Assembly (NCBI RefSeq): GCF_001426585.1
Contig: NZ_LMEI01000009.1
Coordinates: forward strand, 72,694 to 136,693
DNA length: 64,000 nucleotides
Origin: Streptomyces sp. Root431
Lineage (GTDB): Bacteria; Actinomycetota; Actinomycetes; Streptomycetales; Streptomycetaceae
Direction: 5' to 3'
The position numbers were made by a program, and so were the translations under genes. Shown here piece after piece: positions 50,588 through 59,041 of the stretch. Each line of letters starts with the position of its first letter. Position 1 is the stretch's first letter. The notes below the pieces were generated by a model. That model did no database searches. It was not told where the DNA came from and saw only the letters and a program-made list of their open reading frames with translations.

Positions 50588-52546
50588 CTACTCCTTGTGC
50601 GCGTCGCCTGGACGCAGCGGTTCGTGGGGGGCGGGCTGGGATTCGGCGAGGCCGATCCCGCGCTGGAATGCGGCCATCAGACCGGGGTCGTGCAGGGCGT
50701 GTTCCTCGGGCTTGCGGGCCATCGGCTCGTCGCGCAGCTGCGGGACGAGGTGCTCCTGGGCACGCCGCTTCGGGAGGAGGGGCCGGCCGGAGGGCTCGGC
50801 TCGGGGCGCCGAGGGCGCCGGGGGCAGCAGCGGTGACTGGTGCTCGGTGCCGAGCGACTGCGCGGGTATCGACGGGGTGGAGCCGGTGTCCGCGTGGCCG
50901 TTGACGTGGCCGTTCATCTGCGCGCTCGTACGGGGGTACGCGAGCGGGTCCGTGGCCGGCACCTCCTCGTGGCGGACGGCGGCCCGCTCCGGGGAGGGCG
51001 CGGACGCGGCCAGTGGCGCGGAGGCCTGGGCGTGGACCGGCGTCCGGCCCGCGACCGGGACCGCGTGGGGGCTCTCGTACTGCCCTTCGTGCCGCTCCGA
51101 GTGCCGGACGTCGGCGTGCGCCGGCGCCTCGGTGTGGACCGGGACCGGCGCCGGCACGTGGGCCGGTGCCGGAGCATGGACCGGCTCGGGGGCCTGGACC
51201 GGCTCCTGCGCCTGGGGCTGCATCTGCACCTGGCCCGGCGGGATCGCCGGGGAACCGACGGCCGCGGCGGCCTGGCGCTCGTGCTGCGCGAGGCCTTCGG
51301 GGTCGGCGCCGAGGAGGCCCTGCGGCAGCACGAGGACGGCCTGGACGCCGCCGTAGATGTTCGACTGGAGTCGTACGGCGATGCCGTGCCGGCGGGCGAG
51401 CGCCGAGACGACGAAGAGGCCGATGCGGCCGTCCTGGAGCAGATGCGCGACGTTGACCTGATCGGGATCGGAGAGCAGGGCGTTCATCTTGTTCTGCTCG
51501 GTGACGGGCATGCCCAGGCCGCGGTCCTCGACCTCGATCGCGAGGCCTGCCGTGACGTACTGGGCGCGCAGCAGCACCGTGGTGTGCGGGGCGGAGAACA
51601 GCGTCGCGTTCTCGACGAGTTCGGCGAGGAGGTGGATGACGTCGGCCACGGCATGGCCCCGGAGCGTACCGTCGATCGGCGGTACGAGCTTCACGCGCGG
51701 GTACTGCTCGACCTCGGCGATCGAGGAGCGGAGCACCTCGGTCATGGTGACCGGGTTCGACCACTGGCGGCGGGAGATCGCGCCGCCGAGCACGGCGAGG
51801 TTCTCGGCGTGCCGGCGGATGCGGGTGGCCAGGTGGTCGACGTGGAACAGGCCCTTGAGCAGCTCCGGGTCCTCGACCTCGTTCTCCAGCTCGTCGAGGA
51901 GCTGGATCTCGCGGTGGACGAGGGACTGCAGGCGCCGGGCGAGGTTGACGAAGACCTCGACCTTCTGTTCGTTGCCGACGCTGCTGGAGAGTCGGGACGC
52001 CTGGACGACGGCCGCCACGGCGGCCTCGTGCGAGCGTCCCAACTCCTGGGACAGCAGGTCGAATTCGTCGCCTGTCACATTGCCGGACGGCACCGCGGGG
52101 CGGGGCGGGAGCCCCTCTCCCCTGCGCAACTGTTCGACGATCGTACGCAGTTCGCTCTGGCCGCGAGCGCTGGAGCGGCGCAGGGCGTTACAGCGGTCGA
52201 GGACCGCCTTCGCCGCCCGGTCGGCGCCGAGCGCGGCGGCGGTCACGGAGGCGACGGTGAGGGCGGCCGCGCCGGTCAGCGCGGCCCAGAGGCCGGGCGT
52301 CGGGCTGGCTCCCGTGGAGCGGATGGTGAAGAGGACGGCCGCCGCGCCGCCCAGTGCCACCGCGACGGCGGGGAGCACGGAGGTGCGCAGGAGTTGGGGG
52401 CGTATGCGGGCTTCCGTCGGGAGCGGCGCGGGCGTCTGCGCCGGGGGGGTGCTGGGGGTGCCGGAGGCGGAGCGGGCGCCCGACCGGCCGTGCCGCCCGC
52501 CCTCGCGTCGATCGGACCGCGAGGCGGGTGCGCGAAGTTGAGACAT
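50588..52546 (-). CDS. Conservon sensor kinase-like ATPase (CvnA-like)
   Basis: The protein has 652 residues. Two membrane helices lie at about 52-105 (LLRTSVLPAVAVALGGAAAV, ALTGAAALTVASVTAAALGA). A long helical part and a HATPase_c domain follow, with N box VIHLLAELVENATLFSAP and G box VEDRGLGMPV. No HisKA phospho-acceptor is visible, typical for CvnA. The C-terminal 230 residues are disordered and rich in Pro, Ala, Gln and His (repeats of PVHAPAPAH type). It is the membrane anchor of the conservon complex. Confidence 0.92.
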   Translation of the reverse strand: MSQLRAPASRSDRREGGRHGRSGARSASGTPSTPPAQTPAPLPTEARIRPQLLRTSVLPAVAVALGGAAAVLFTIRSTGASPTPGLWAALTGAAALTVASVTAAALGADRAAKAVLDRCNALRRSSARGQSELRTIVEQLRRGEGLPPRPAVPSGNVTGDEFDLLSQELGRSHEAAVAAVVQASRLSSSVGNEQKVEVFVNLARRLQSLVHREIQLLDELENEVEDPELLKGLFHVDHLATRIRRHAENLAVLGGAISRRQWSNPVTMTEVLRSSIAEVEQYPRVKLVPPIDGTLRGHAVADVIHLLAELVENATLFSAPHTTVLLRAQYVTAGLAIEVEDRGLGMPVTEQNKMNALLSDPDQVNVAHLLQDGRIGLFVVSALARRHGIAVRLQSNIYGGVQAVLVLPQGLLGADPEGLAQHERQAAAAVGSPAIPPGQVQMQPQAQEPVQAPEPVHAPAPAHVPAPVPVHTEAPAHADVRHSERHEGQYESPHAVPVAGRTPVHAQASAPLAASAPSPERAAVRHEEVPATDPLAYPRTSAQMNGHVNGHADTGSTPSIPAQSLGTEHQSPLLPPAPSAPRAEPSGRPLLPKRRAQEHLVPQLRDEPMARKPEEHALHDPGLMAAFQRGIGLAESQPAPHEPLRPGDAHKE

Positions 52547-53309
52547 GAGTGTCCTTGGTACGTGCCCAGGAATCGGCGTACTGCGGGGTACAGGGGGTGG
52601 ACTACGGGGGAGCTTCAGACGGTCGTTCTGGGGTGTCGTGCGGGGGTGTCGTGCCGGGGGTACTGCGTGGATGCGATGAGCCTACCGATGATCACCAACC
52701 ACACACTGTAGTCGTCAACCGTTCATGTGCGGTGCGCAGTTGGCAAACTTACCCGTAGAGCGGCCCGGTCTGGTATCACCCTTCGCCCGACGGGCCGAGA
52801 ACCACATGGCCGAAACTCGACGGCGCGACCTCGGCACGCCGGAGAGCGGCAGGAACGGAAGAGGGCGGAGGCACTCGTACACCTCCACCCTCTGCGGAAA
52901 TCGCCCCCGACCGGAATCCCCCGGAGGAGACGAAATCCAGCCAGCACACCACCGGGATCACGTCGTACGCACGGCTTCCATCACGCCTCGACCCGCATCC
53001 GCACCGGGCTCCCCGGGAGTCTGTCCGCTACCCGGATACGCATTCGCGCCGATTGCGACGACGCGCCGCCCGTGACCGTCGGTGAGAGCGGAATCCTCCC
53101 GGCCACCCACATGGTGGGATCGGGGCACGGGCCCTCGGCGGGCTCGACGCCCCCCCCATGGACGGATACGCCGCCCTCGCCGCCCCGTTGCCCGCAGCGC
53201 CGCTCCTCGCCCTCGCCGTCCGCCGCCGCGCCGGCTGAGTACGATCGCCCAGACCGGTCCGAGTACGCGAGCCGTTGCCCGCCGCGGGCGGCGTCGGAAG
53301 GGTGGACGC
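52547..53309. other. 763-bp intergenic region upstream of the conservon
   Basis: The left part should hold the minus-strand conservon promoter; TTGACG followed by TGATCA at 18 nt (minus strand, near 52690-52720) is a weak candidate. The remainder has open frames in several phases but none with a recognisable product or good codon bias plus ribosome-binding site. Confidence 0.5.
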
Positions 53310-54044
53310 ATGCGCCGACTGCTGCTGCTCGCCCCGCTGTTGCTGCTCACCGCCGGCTGCGGGCTGTTCCGGGACTCCAACGACGAGGCGACGGACGCCG
53401 CACGGGCGGTGGCCAGGACGGCGGGTGAGCGGCTCCACGGCCAGCGACCGCGTACGGCGGAGGAGGTCGGGCGCTCCGCTTCCCGAATCGACGGGGTGGA
53501 GGTGCTGCGGGTGACGGGTGCGTCGACACACGACGGGGACGGCATCGAGGTGGTCGTCCGCACGTCCGGGTCGGCGTACGACGAGCGGTTCGACCTCGAC
53601 GAGATCACCGTGCTGCGCTGTTTCGCGGTGCGGGTGTCGCCGAAGTCGGAGTGGCGCGAGGAACCCCGTGACGTGGACTGCCCGGACGGTCCTCCGCTGG
53701 CCTTCGCCCCGCCGCCCGAACCGCCCCGGCTGCCGGACGAGCAGCTCCGCGCGAAGCTCCCCCGGGTACCGGAGGGCGGTCGCGTGGACGAGGCCGAGGT
53801 GCGCCGTACGCTCGCCGCCCTGGACCTGCCCCGCGAGATCCGTACCGAGGTGAAGGCGGAGAACGGCCGGGTCGGCGTCCTCCTGCTGGTGCAGGGCAAC
53901 CGCTTCGACCCGCAGGACTGCCTTCTCGCCCGCGTGGCCCCCGGCGCCACCGAGGTGTGGACGCCGCCCCGGATCCAGCGGATGCCCGGAGAGGGCGGCT
54001 GCAGCGTCGGCAACGCCCTGCACCCCGCACCACCACCGCACTGA
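53310..54044 (+). CDS. Lipoprotein of unknown function
   Basis: The protein has 244 residues. The signal MRRLLLLAPLLLLTAGCG has a lipobox LTAGC at residues 13-17. The mature protein is charged with a translocated-like immunoglobulin or NTF2-like part (DGIEVVVRTSGSAYDERFDL, TVLRCFAVRVSPKSEW), a Pro-rich hinge (PPPEPPRLP) and a tail with two Cys (FDPQDCLL, EGGCSVGN). ATG 53310 follows GGAAGGG. It stands alone. Confidence 0.78.
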   Translation: MRRLLLLAPLLLLTAGCGLFRDSNDEATDAARAVARTAGERLHGQRPRTAEEVGRSASRIDGVEVLRVTGASTHDGDGIEVVVRTSGSAYDERFDLDEITVLRCFAVRVSPKSEWREEPRDVDCPDGPPLAFAPPPEPPRLPDEQLRAKLPRVPEGGRVDEAEVRRTLAALDLPREIRTEVKAENGRVGVLLLVQGNRFDPQDCLLARVAPGATEVWTPPRIQRMPGEGGCSVGNALHPAPPPH

Positions 54045-54129
54045 CCGTCGCGCCGGGATTCCCTCAGCGCCGGGCGCCCCGCCCGAGCCACTCGGCACAC
54101 GGCACACGGCACACGGCCGCGCCTCGGGC

Positions 54130-54205
54130 GGGAGGCGCTCCGGCAGTCGCGCGAGCGCGACAGGATCGTCCCCGATCGACGTCACGTGTCGCCCGCGAGG
54201 TCGAG
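54130..54205. repeat. 76-bp dispersed repeat, copy A
   Basis: This stretch is about 87% identical (10 mismatches in 76) to 62012-62087 in the same orientation. Copy B covers the last codons of the MBL hydrolase; copy A keeps the same Leu-Asp-Leu-Ala-Gly-Asp-x-stop reading on the minus strand without the gene. The rest of the gap 54045-54357 holds a CACACGG triple repeat (near 54094-54117) and the terminator below. Confidence 0.85.
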
Positions 54206-54294
54206 CGTCGGATAGCGCCGCGAGTCCCTCGCCGTCTGCAAGGCGGTGCTGGAGGAGGACGTCATGCCCGATTCCTCGACTCCCCCGCACACGC

Positions 54295-54333
54295 AGAAGG
54301 CCCCTGACCCGCGAGGGGAAAGAGGAGCCTTCT
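54295..54333 (-). terminator. Probable terminator of the GlsB/YeaQ-like gene
   Basis: AGAAGGCCCCT and AGGAGCCTTCT (one mismatch) flank a 17-nt loop, 25 bp beyond the stop at 54358 on the minus strand. Confidence 0.6.
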
Positions 54334-54357
54334 CCCATGCACCGGCCTGGGCCGGGG

Positions 54358-54630
54358 TCAGGCGTGGCGGTGGCGGTTGCCCGTGATGAGGCGGTAGAGG
54401 GCGAGGAGGATCACCGAGCCGACGATGGCAGCGATCCAGGTGGAAAGGTCGAAGAATCCGTCGATGGCGTCGACGCCGAGGACCACCTTGCCGAGCCAGC
54501 CGCCGAGCAGGCCGCCGGCAACACCGATGAGCATGGTGATGATGATGCCGCCCGGGTCCCTGCCCGGCATGAGAGCCTTCGCGATCGCGCCGGCCAGCAG
54601 GCCGATGAGGATCCACGCGATGATGCCCAT
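54358..54630 (-). CDS. GlsB/YeaQ/YmgE family (transglycosylase-associated) stress membrane protein
   Basis: The protein has 90 residues with three hydrophobic segments: IIAWILIGLLAGAIAKAL, GIIITMLIGVAGGLLGGWLG and WIAAIVGSVILLALYRLI, with the PGRDPGG loop after the first. The family is induced in stationary phase and acid or osmotic stress in several bacteria; its action at the membrane is unknown. ATG 54630 follows GGAGACACATC. On the minus strand upstream, GTTT-14 nt-GGTGCA is a weak SigB-like promoter. Confidence 0.88.
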   Translation of the reverse strand: MGIIAWILIGLLAGAIAKALMPGRDPGGIIITMLIGVAGGLLGGWLGKVVLGVDAIDGFFDLSTWIAAIVGSVILLALYRLITGNRHRHA

Positions 54631-54802
54631 GATGTGTCTCCAGTTCGTCGCCCAAGAAGTTCGTAAGCTTCGCCTGCACCGATCCGGCGCGGCCAAACAG
54701 GTTTTGCCGAGATGACCAGGACGTGCCCTCCGAGAGCGCGCGGGAACAGGGCGGCCACGGTGTCGGTCCGACGGGGAGCGCTCGGCCGCCGAGGCGGTGA
54801 GA

Positions 54803-54856
54803 CCGGCACTCCGATACTCCGGCACTCCGGTAGTTCGGTACTCCGGTACTCCTCCG
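54803..54856. repeat. Short CGGTACTCC/CGGCACTCC repeats
   Basis: Five or six imperfect 8-10-bp units (CCGGCACTCCG, ATACTCCGGCACTCCGGTAG, TCGGTACTCCGGTACTCC) fill the gap between the membrane protein gene and the sigma factor gene. No gene is seen in 54631-54954. Confidence 0.7.
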
Positions 54857-54954
54857 GAAGAGGTTCGCTCGTCACGGAGGCATGGAGCAGGGCGTCGGCC
54901 GATCCCACGCGCCGCACCGCTCCCACGGATGCCACGCGCAGGCGGTCGGCCGCA

Positions 54955-55806
54955 TCACTCGGTTTCGAGCAGACCTTGGCGCAAGCGCTCCACGGTGCGC
55001 GAGAGCAGGCGGGAGACGTGCATCTGGGAGCAGCCCAGGCGTTCCCCGATCTGGGACTGGGTGAGTTCTTCGACGAACCTCAGGTGGATGATCTGCCGGT
55101 CGCGCTCGTCGAGTTCGGCGATGAGCGGGGCCAGGGCGTGGAAGTCCTCCACCAGTTCCATGGCGGGGTCCTCGCTGCCGATGAAGTCGGCAAGGGAGGC
55201 CTCGCCGTCCTCGTTCTCGCCGCTCAGCGCGGCGTCGAGCGACGAGGAGTTGTAGCCGTTGGAGGCCAGCCGCGCCTCGGTGACCTCCTCCTCCGTGAGG
55301 CTCATCAGCTCGGCGAGTTCCTTGACCGTCGGTGTCCGGCCCAGGCGCGTGCTCAGTTCCTCGGTCGCCTTGGCCAGCTCCACCCGCGCCTCCTGCAGGC
55401 GGCGGGGTACGTGCACCGCCCAGGATGTGTCCCGGAAGAACCTCTTGATCTCGCCGACGATGTAGGGCACGGCGAACGTGGTGAACTCGACCTCTCGCGA
55501 CAGCTCGAACCGGTCGATCGCCTTGATCAGGCCGATCATGCCGACCTGGACGATGTCCTCCATCTCGTCGCCGCGATGACGGAACCGCCCGGCCGCGTAG
55601 CGAACCAGGCTCATGTTCATCTCGATGAGGGTGTTGCGCGCGTACTGGTACTCGTGCGTCCCCTCCTCCAGCACCGTGAGCTCCCGGAAGAAGAGCTTCG
55701 ACAGGGCCCGTGCGTCCTTGGGCGCGACCGCCAACGCGTCCGGGATCACCGGCAGCGTTCCCGTTCCGGCCTCGGTCCCCTTGGCCGACATCGTGGTGAG
55801 CGTCAC
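54955..55806 (-). CDS. RNA polymerase sigma factor, SigB/SigF/SigG subfamily
   Basis: The protein has 283 residues. Region 2 (RNTLIEMNMSLVRYAAGRFR, DIVQVGMIGLIKAIDRFE, FTTFAVPYIVGEIKRFFRD), region 3 (EELSTRLGRTPTVKELAELM) and region 4 (LDERDRQIIHLRFVEELTQS, QIGERLGCSQMHVSRLLSRT) are complete. Streptomyces has many such paralogues controlling osmotic and oxidative stress and spore formation, governed by RsbW-like anti-sigmas and anti-anti-sigmas; none is directly adjacent here. A GTG start at 55806 is used; ATG at 55791 is possible. A SigB-like promoter upstream suggests autoactivation. Confidence 0.95.
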   Translation of the reverse strand: MTLTTMSAKGTEAGTGTLPVIPDALAVAPKDARALSKLFFRELTVLEEGTHEYQYARNTLIEMNMSLVRYAAGRFRHRGDEMEDIVQVGMIGLIKAIDRFELSREVEFTTFAVPYIVGEIKRFFRDTSWAVHVPRRLQEARVELAKATEELSTRLGRTPTVKELAELMSLTEEEVTEARLASNGYNSSSLDAALSGENEDGEASLADFIGSEDPAMELVEDFHALAPLIAELDERDRQIIHLRFVEELTQSQIGERLGCSQMHVSRLLSRTVERLRQGLLETE

Positions 55807-55864
55807 GCCATTCCCCTTTCACGTGTGTCCTGAGCCGAGAGTCGTGGCCCCGTGCCCGGCTCGC

Positions 55865-55889
55865 CTACCCGGTGCGCCGAAGTCCACAC
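55865..55889 (-). promoter_or_regulatory. SigB-type promoter of the sigma factor gene
   Basis: On the minus strand GTGT (55889-55886), a 15-nt spacer and GGGTAG (55870-55865) match the Streptomyces SigB pattern GNNT-14/16-GGGTAY with one mismatch. It lies about 60 bp before the start. The remainder of 55807-56130 shows no gene. Confidence 0.65.
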
Positions 55890-56130
55890 GGGCGAGTTGT
55901 CGAGGGATTTCCCGATGAGCGGAACCCGGGCGCGCTCGTCGGGTCGCGGGAACCAGGCATGAGGGGCAGTCAGCACCCTTCCGCGCACCGTCTGTCTAGG
56001 CCGTCGGGCACCAGGCCCCGCTTCTCCCCTTACGTGGGACAAGGAGTGCCTGCACATGGCCGCGCACGACGCGTCGTCCCGTGCTCCCGAGCAACGCCAC
56101 CCCGCGCGGAGGCGGCTTGCAGACCTCACC

Positions 56131-56604
56131 TCAGGTCCTGAGAGCGGCGAGCAGGGGCTGCCAGTCGATGTGGTTCTCCTCCGTGCCCTGCGGCACCAGG
56201 ACGAAGGTGTCGCGTACGAGGCGGGCGAGCCCGTCCTGGTCGCACCTCACCTCGGCGCAATGCCCGGCCGGGCCGAGCCGCAGGAGAAGCCGGCCGTCGG
56301 GAGCGGGCCGCAGGTGGACTTCCCCCGCACCGGTGGCCGTCAGCGATCCGGTGAGGACCATCTCACGGTCGACGCGCCACACGACGGGAGCTTCGTCCAG
56401 GAGGTGGAAGACGATGCTCAGCGCGTGGGGGTCGCGGGAGGTGTAAGTGACGGTGGTCTCGATCGGGACCACCGCGTCCGGAGTCAGCAGTTCCATGGCC
56501 ATGGGCTGCGTGAGGACGCGCGGCGGGGGAAGGGGCGCGACGGGGGGCTTGGGCATGAGGTCCTCCGGCTGAGGAGACGTGGCAATCGGGTGCGGGGTCC
56601 GCAT
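56131..56604 (-). CDS. SsgA-like sporulation/cell division regulator (SALP)
   Basis: The protein has 157 residues. The SsgA fold segments are TTVTYTSRDPHALSIVFHLL, VVWRVDREMVLTGSLTATGA and GEVHLRPAPDGRLLLRLGPAG. SALPs guide septum placement and autolytic cell separation in Streptomyces. The 30-residue Pro-rich lead is longer than usual; ATG 56604 has GGGAGGGGA upstream, and ATG 56556 is an alternative giving a shorter lead. Confidence 0.88.
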   Translation of the reverse strand: MRTPHPIATSPQPEDLMPKPPVAPLPPPRVLTQPMAMELLTPDAVVPIETTVTYTSRDPHALSIVFHLLDEAPVVWRVDREMVLTGSLTATGAGEVHLRPAPDGRLLLRLGPAGHCAEVRCDQDGLARLVRDTFVLVPQGTEENHIDWQPLLAALRT

Positions 56605-56674
56605 GACCCGTCCCCTCCCTGTTACACCTCATGCACACGAGACGGATGCGCCGACGGCGTAGCGGCTTCATGAA

Positions 56675-56731
56675 GGCCGTGGGAGAGGGCCGTCGGAGGC
56701 CGTGGGAGAGGGCCGTCGGAGGCCGTGGGAA
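56675..56731. repeat. 23-bp tandem repeat, 2.5 copies
   Basis: GGCCGTGGGAGAGGGCCGTC plus GGA is repeated at 56675 and 56698 with a partial third copy at 56721. It lies in the 334-bp gap 56605-56938, which has no other visible feature. Confidence 0.85.
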
Positions 56732-56938
56732 CAGGGCGGCCGGTCAGAAGCCTGGGAACCGGGGTCCGTCCGCTGCGCCGCTCGGGGTGTCCCACAGTCG
56801 TGCGCTGCCGTCCCGGGTCGCCCCGTCAGGTGCTCGTACGTGCCGGTGGGTTGGAGCAACCCGTCGGGGAAGGGCGGTCTGCGGTCGGGGCCGGCAGCAC
56901 TCCCACCGCCTCGGCCTGCCGGTGGCCAGCAGGGTGAA

Positions 56939-57424
56939 TCAGCGCGGGGGCCGTTCCGCCGGGGTCGCCGTGCCGGCGTACTCCGGCAGGAGGGAGAGGC
57001 GCGCCCGGACCCGTTTCCCCTCCGGTTCCGGCTCCACGCTCAGGCTCTCGCAGACAGCGACGACGATCTCGACGCCGTGCTGTCCGATCCGGTGGGGATC
57101 ATGTCCGCGGGGTACGGGAGCAGCGGCCGCGCCGTCGAACACCGATATCTCCAGGGTGTCCTGACGCAGCTCCAGCAGCAGTCGGCAGGGGCCGACCGTG
57201 TGCCGGACCGCGTTGGTCACCAGCTCGCTGACCACCAACTGCGCCAGCTCGACGCGCTCGTCGGCCACCGGTTCACGCCGCACGGACGGGGCAGCCGCGA
57301 GGAAGTCGGCTGTGAAGGCACGCGCGGAGGCGATCACGCCGCCGTCGGAGGCGTTGTCGTAGACGACACTCGCGGCCAGCACGTGCTTCCGTGGCGCCGG
57401 CTCCGCGGTCATCGCGTCCGTCAT
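56939..57424 (-). CDS. ATP-binding protein, RsbW-like anti-sigma kinase family
   Basis: The protein has 161 residues, one HATPase_c_2 domain: N box ELAQLVVSELVTNAVRHTVG, VFDGAAAAPVPR in the G1 position (Asp present), and GIGQHGVEIV-like RIGQHGVEIVVAVCESLSVE. RsbW/SpoIIAB-type proteins bind sigma factors or phosphorylate anti-anti-sigma proteins. The nearby SigB-class sigma factor makes a regulatory link plausible. Start ATG 57424; an internal ATG at 57412 is also possible. Confidence 0.87.
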   Translation of the reverse strand: MTDAMTAEPAPRKHVLAASVVYDNASDGGVIASARAFTADFLAAAPSVRREPVADERVELAQLVVSELVTNAVRHTVGPCRLLLELRQDTLEISVFDGAAAAPVPRGHDPHRIGQHGVEIVVAVCESLSVEPEPEGKRVRARLSLLPEYAGTATPAERPPR

Positions 57425-57518
57425 GACGCTGGTACTCCCCTCGTCCCGATGGGTGCGCAGGGCACCCCGTTCTCCGCCTTTCCCCTCTTCATGGTTCCCA
57501 CACCGCCCTCGACGGGGA

Positions 57519-57884
57519 TCACATACGTCGGCGAAGCGTCAGGGAGGAGCGGAGCAGGTTCCCCGTCCCGCCTCGCGTCCGGTGCCTCGTCCTCCCCCGC
57601 GGTCCGGGGCTCGCCCGTGCCGCAGGCGACGACACCGGCCGGTCGCCGTGCGGGAGGCGCAGGCGCTGGGGCGCGTAGACGGTGTCCTCGACCATGCCGA
57701 GAGGGAGTTGGCGGTCCAGTTCGACGCGCTCGGTCACCGCGCCGCGGATCCGCCAGAGCGTCGGCGACCCGGCGTCGACCACCTCGATCTCGCCGGTGGT
57801 CAGGTCGAAGCGGAGCAGTACTGACCGCCTGAACACGCGGACGAGCCCGGCACGCTCCGAACGGCGAGTGCCGGGCTCATTCAT
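57519..57884 (-). pseudogene. Remnant of a PP2C/SpoIIE-type phosphatase
   Basis: Residues of SpoIIE-domain type are visible: LLRFDLTTGEIEVVDAGSPT, LWRIRGAVTERVELDRQLPL and GMVEDTVYAPQRLRLPHGDR. The expected continuation (LLLYTDGV with catalytic Asp) is absent; after GDR the frame turns into Arg/Gly-rich shadow sequence. The N-terminal sensor and first half of the catalytic domain are missing too. It was probably an RsbU-like partner of the ATPase gene next door. Confidence 0.7.
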
Positions 57885-57935
57885 GCCGGGGTATGGGGTG
57901 TACGCGCCGCCGGGAAGCCCGGGGGCCTCGCCCCC

Positions 57936-58337
57936 TCAGAAGCGGCGTTCGAAGAGCAGGGCCACCGGTCCGGGGCCGCGTCGCCGCGCTCTCCGTCCCA
58001 GCGCGTACGCGAGGGTGAGCGCGGCCGCCGTGCCTGCGGCGGCACCAGCCGTCGCCGCCTTGTGCGCGCGCAGGGCGGTCCACAGCGTGTTCCCGGCACC
58101 GCGGGCCGCCTGCGCGGCCGTGCGGGCCCTTTCGGGGAACGGCATCGGGAGGATATGCAGCTCCCCCATGTCCACGTAGACCTCCGCCGTGTCGGGGTCG
58201 TACGTCTCGGCCGTGTCGGAGTCGTACCTCTCCGCCGTGTCGGAGTCGTACGTCTCGGCCGTGTCCGGGTAGTCCGGCACGGCGTACGGCCCGGTCCAGG
58301 GGAACTGGCTCTGTCCACTCTTCTCCGAAGCACTCAT
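57936..58337 (-). CDS. Small membrane protein with YDSDTAE repeats
   Basis: The protein has 133 residues. The N-terminal half is acidic with four copies of a (T)AE-x-YD-S/P-D heptapeptide (DTAETYDSDTAERYDSDTAE). The C-terminal half has one helix (ATAGAAAGTAAALTLAYALG) followed by RRARRRGPG, so the acidic part would face outside or be peripheral. I do not recognise the family. A SigB-like promoter sits directly in front of the ATG at 58337, leaving almost no leader. Confidence 0.72.
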   Translation of the reverse strand: MSASEKSGQSQFPWTGPYAVPDYPDTAETYDSDTAERYDSDTAETYDPDTAEVYVDMGELHILPMPFPERARTAAQAARGAGNTLWTALRAHKAATAGAAAGTAAALTLAYALGRRARRRGPGPVALLFERRF

Positions 58338-58347
58338 GAGGGCCGTC

Positions 58348-58371
58348 TCACCCGATGCGCCTGGGGTAAAC
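58348..58371 (-). promoter_or_regulatory. SigB-type promoter of the YDSDTAE-repeat gene
   Basis: On the minus strand GTTT (58371-58368), exactly 14 nt, then GGGTGA (58353-58348). It differs from GTTT-14-GGGTAY by one internal base. Transcription would begin only about 5 nt upstream of the annotated ATG, implying a leaderless message. Confidence 0.65.
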
Positions 58372-58446
58372 CCGGTTCGTCGTATCGGACCGGCTCCTCA
58401 TATTCCCCGCAGTGGTGTGCGGCCGGCCCCGCGCGACCACGGACGT

Positions 58447-58492
58447 ACGACGGCGTGGGCCGGACGGAAGCTCGTCCGGCCCACGCCGTCGT
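58447..58492 (-). terminator. Terminator of the DUF6458 gene
   Basis: Perfect 19-bp arms ACGACGGCGTGGGCCGGAC (58447-58465) and its complement (58474-58492) with an 8-nt loop lie 58 bp beyond the stop at 58550. Confidence 0.88.
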
Positions 58493-58549
58493 GTGACCTG
58501 AGGGGAAATCCGGGCCACGGCTTGTCAGAACCGAACGCCGGGGCCCGCC

Positions 58550-58774
58550 TCAGTGCAGGTCACGCCGGTCGTCGTCGGTGACCGTGGGCGCCACGGGCGG
58601 GACCACCATCCGGCGGCGGCGAAGGATGCTCGTGTAGACGGCGGTTCCGAGGAGGCCGACCGCCATGAGGATCAGGCCGACCAGATCGAGGTCGACCGCT
58701 TCGAGCTCCCAGTCGGACGCGAAGGTGAGGATGGCACCGGCGGCGATCATGATGACGAACAGTCCCAGACCCAT
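58550..58774 (-). CDS. DUF6458 family small membrane protein
   Basis: The protein has 74 residues. Two helices (GLFVIMIAAGAILTFAS and LVGLILMAVGLLGTAVY) flank the acidic DWELEAVDLDL; RRRRMVVPP and an acidic end follow. The pattern fits DUF6458, common in actinobacteria, function unknown. ATG 58774 follows GGGAGGGAGC. The SigB-like promoter at 58811-58835 suggests a stress regulon. Confidence 0.85.
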   Translation of the reverse strand: MGLGLFVIMIAAGAILTFASDWELEAVDLDLVGLILMAVGLLGTAVYTSILRRRRMVVPPVAPTVTDDDRRDLH

Positions 58775-58810
58775 GGTTGCTCCCTCCCAAACGAGTTGGA
58801 CAGCGTCCGC

Positions 58811-58835
58811 GTACCCGGCGCTGCAGGGATCATGC
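58811..58835 (-). promoter_or_regulatory. SigB-type promoter of the DUF6458 gene
   Basis: On the minus strand GCAT (58835-58832), 15 nt and GGGTAC (58816-58811) fit GNNT-14/16-GGGTAY fully. It lies 37 bp upstream of the start, the right distance for a short leader with the GGGAGGGAG site. Confidence 0.72.
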
Positions 58836-59041
58836 CGCCGCTTTCCCCAGGTCGCGGTCGGGCCTGCCCTCGCCGGACCGCGCAGACGGGCGCTCTCGCT
58901 CCTTGCCCCTCCGTGGCGGCGACGACCCTGCTCCCACTCGGTCTCACTTATCCGGATGGTGTGGGACGGCGGCGACGGGCAACACGGAGTGAGAGACCAC
59001 GTAGCCCGGTGGCACTCGCCCTCAACAGAAGGAAGGCAGCC

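Noticed and set aside
52727..53428. 233-codon plus-strand frame upstream of the lipoprotein gene
   Set aside because: It is rich in Pro, Arg and Ser with no domain and overlaps the lipoprotein gene in another frame.
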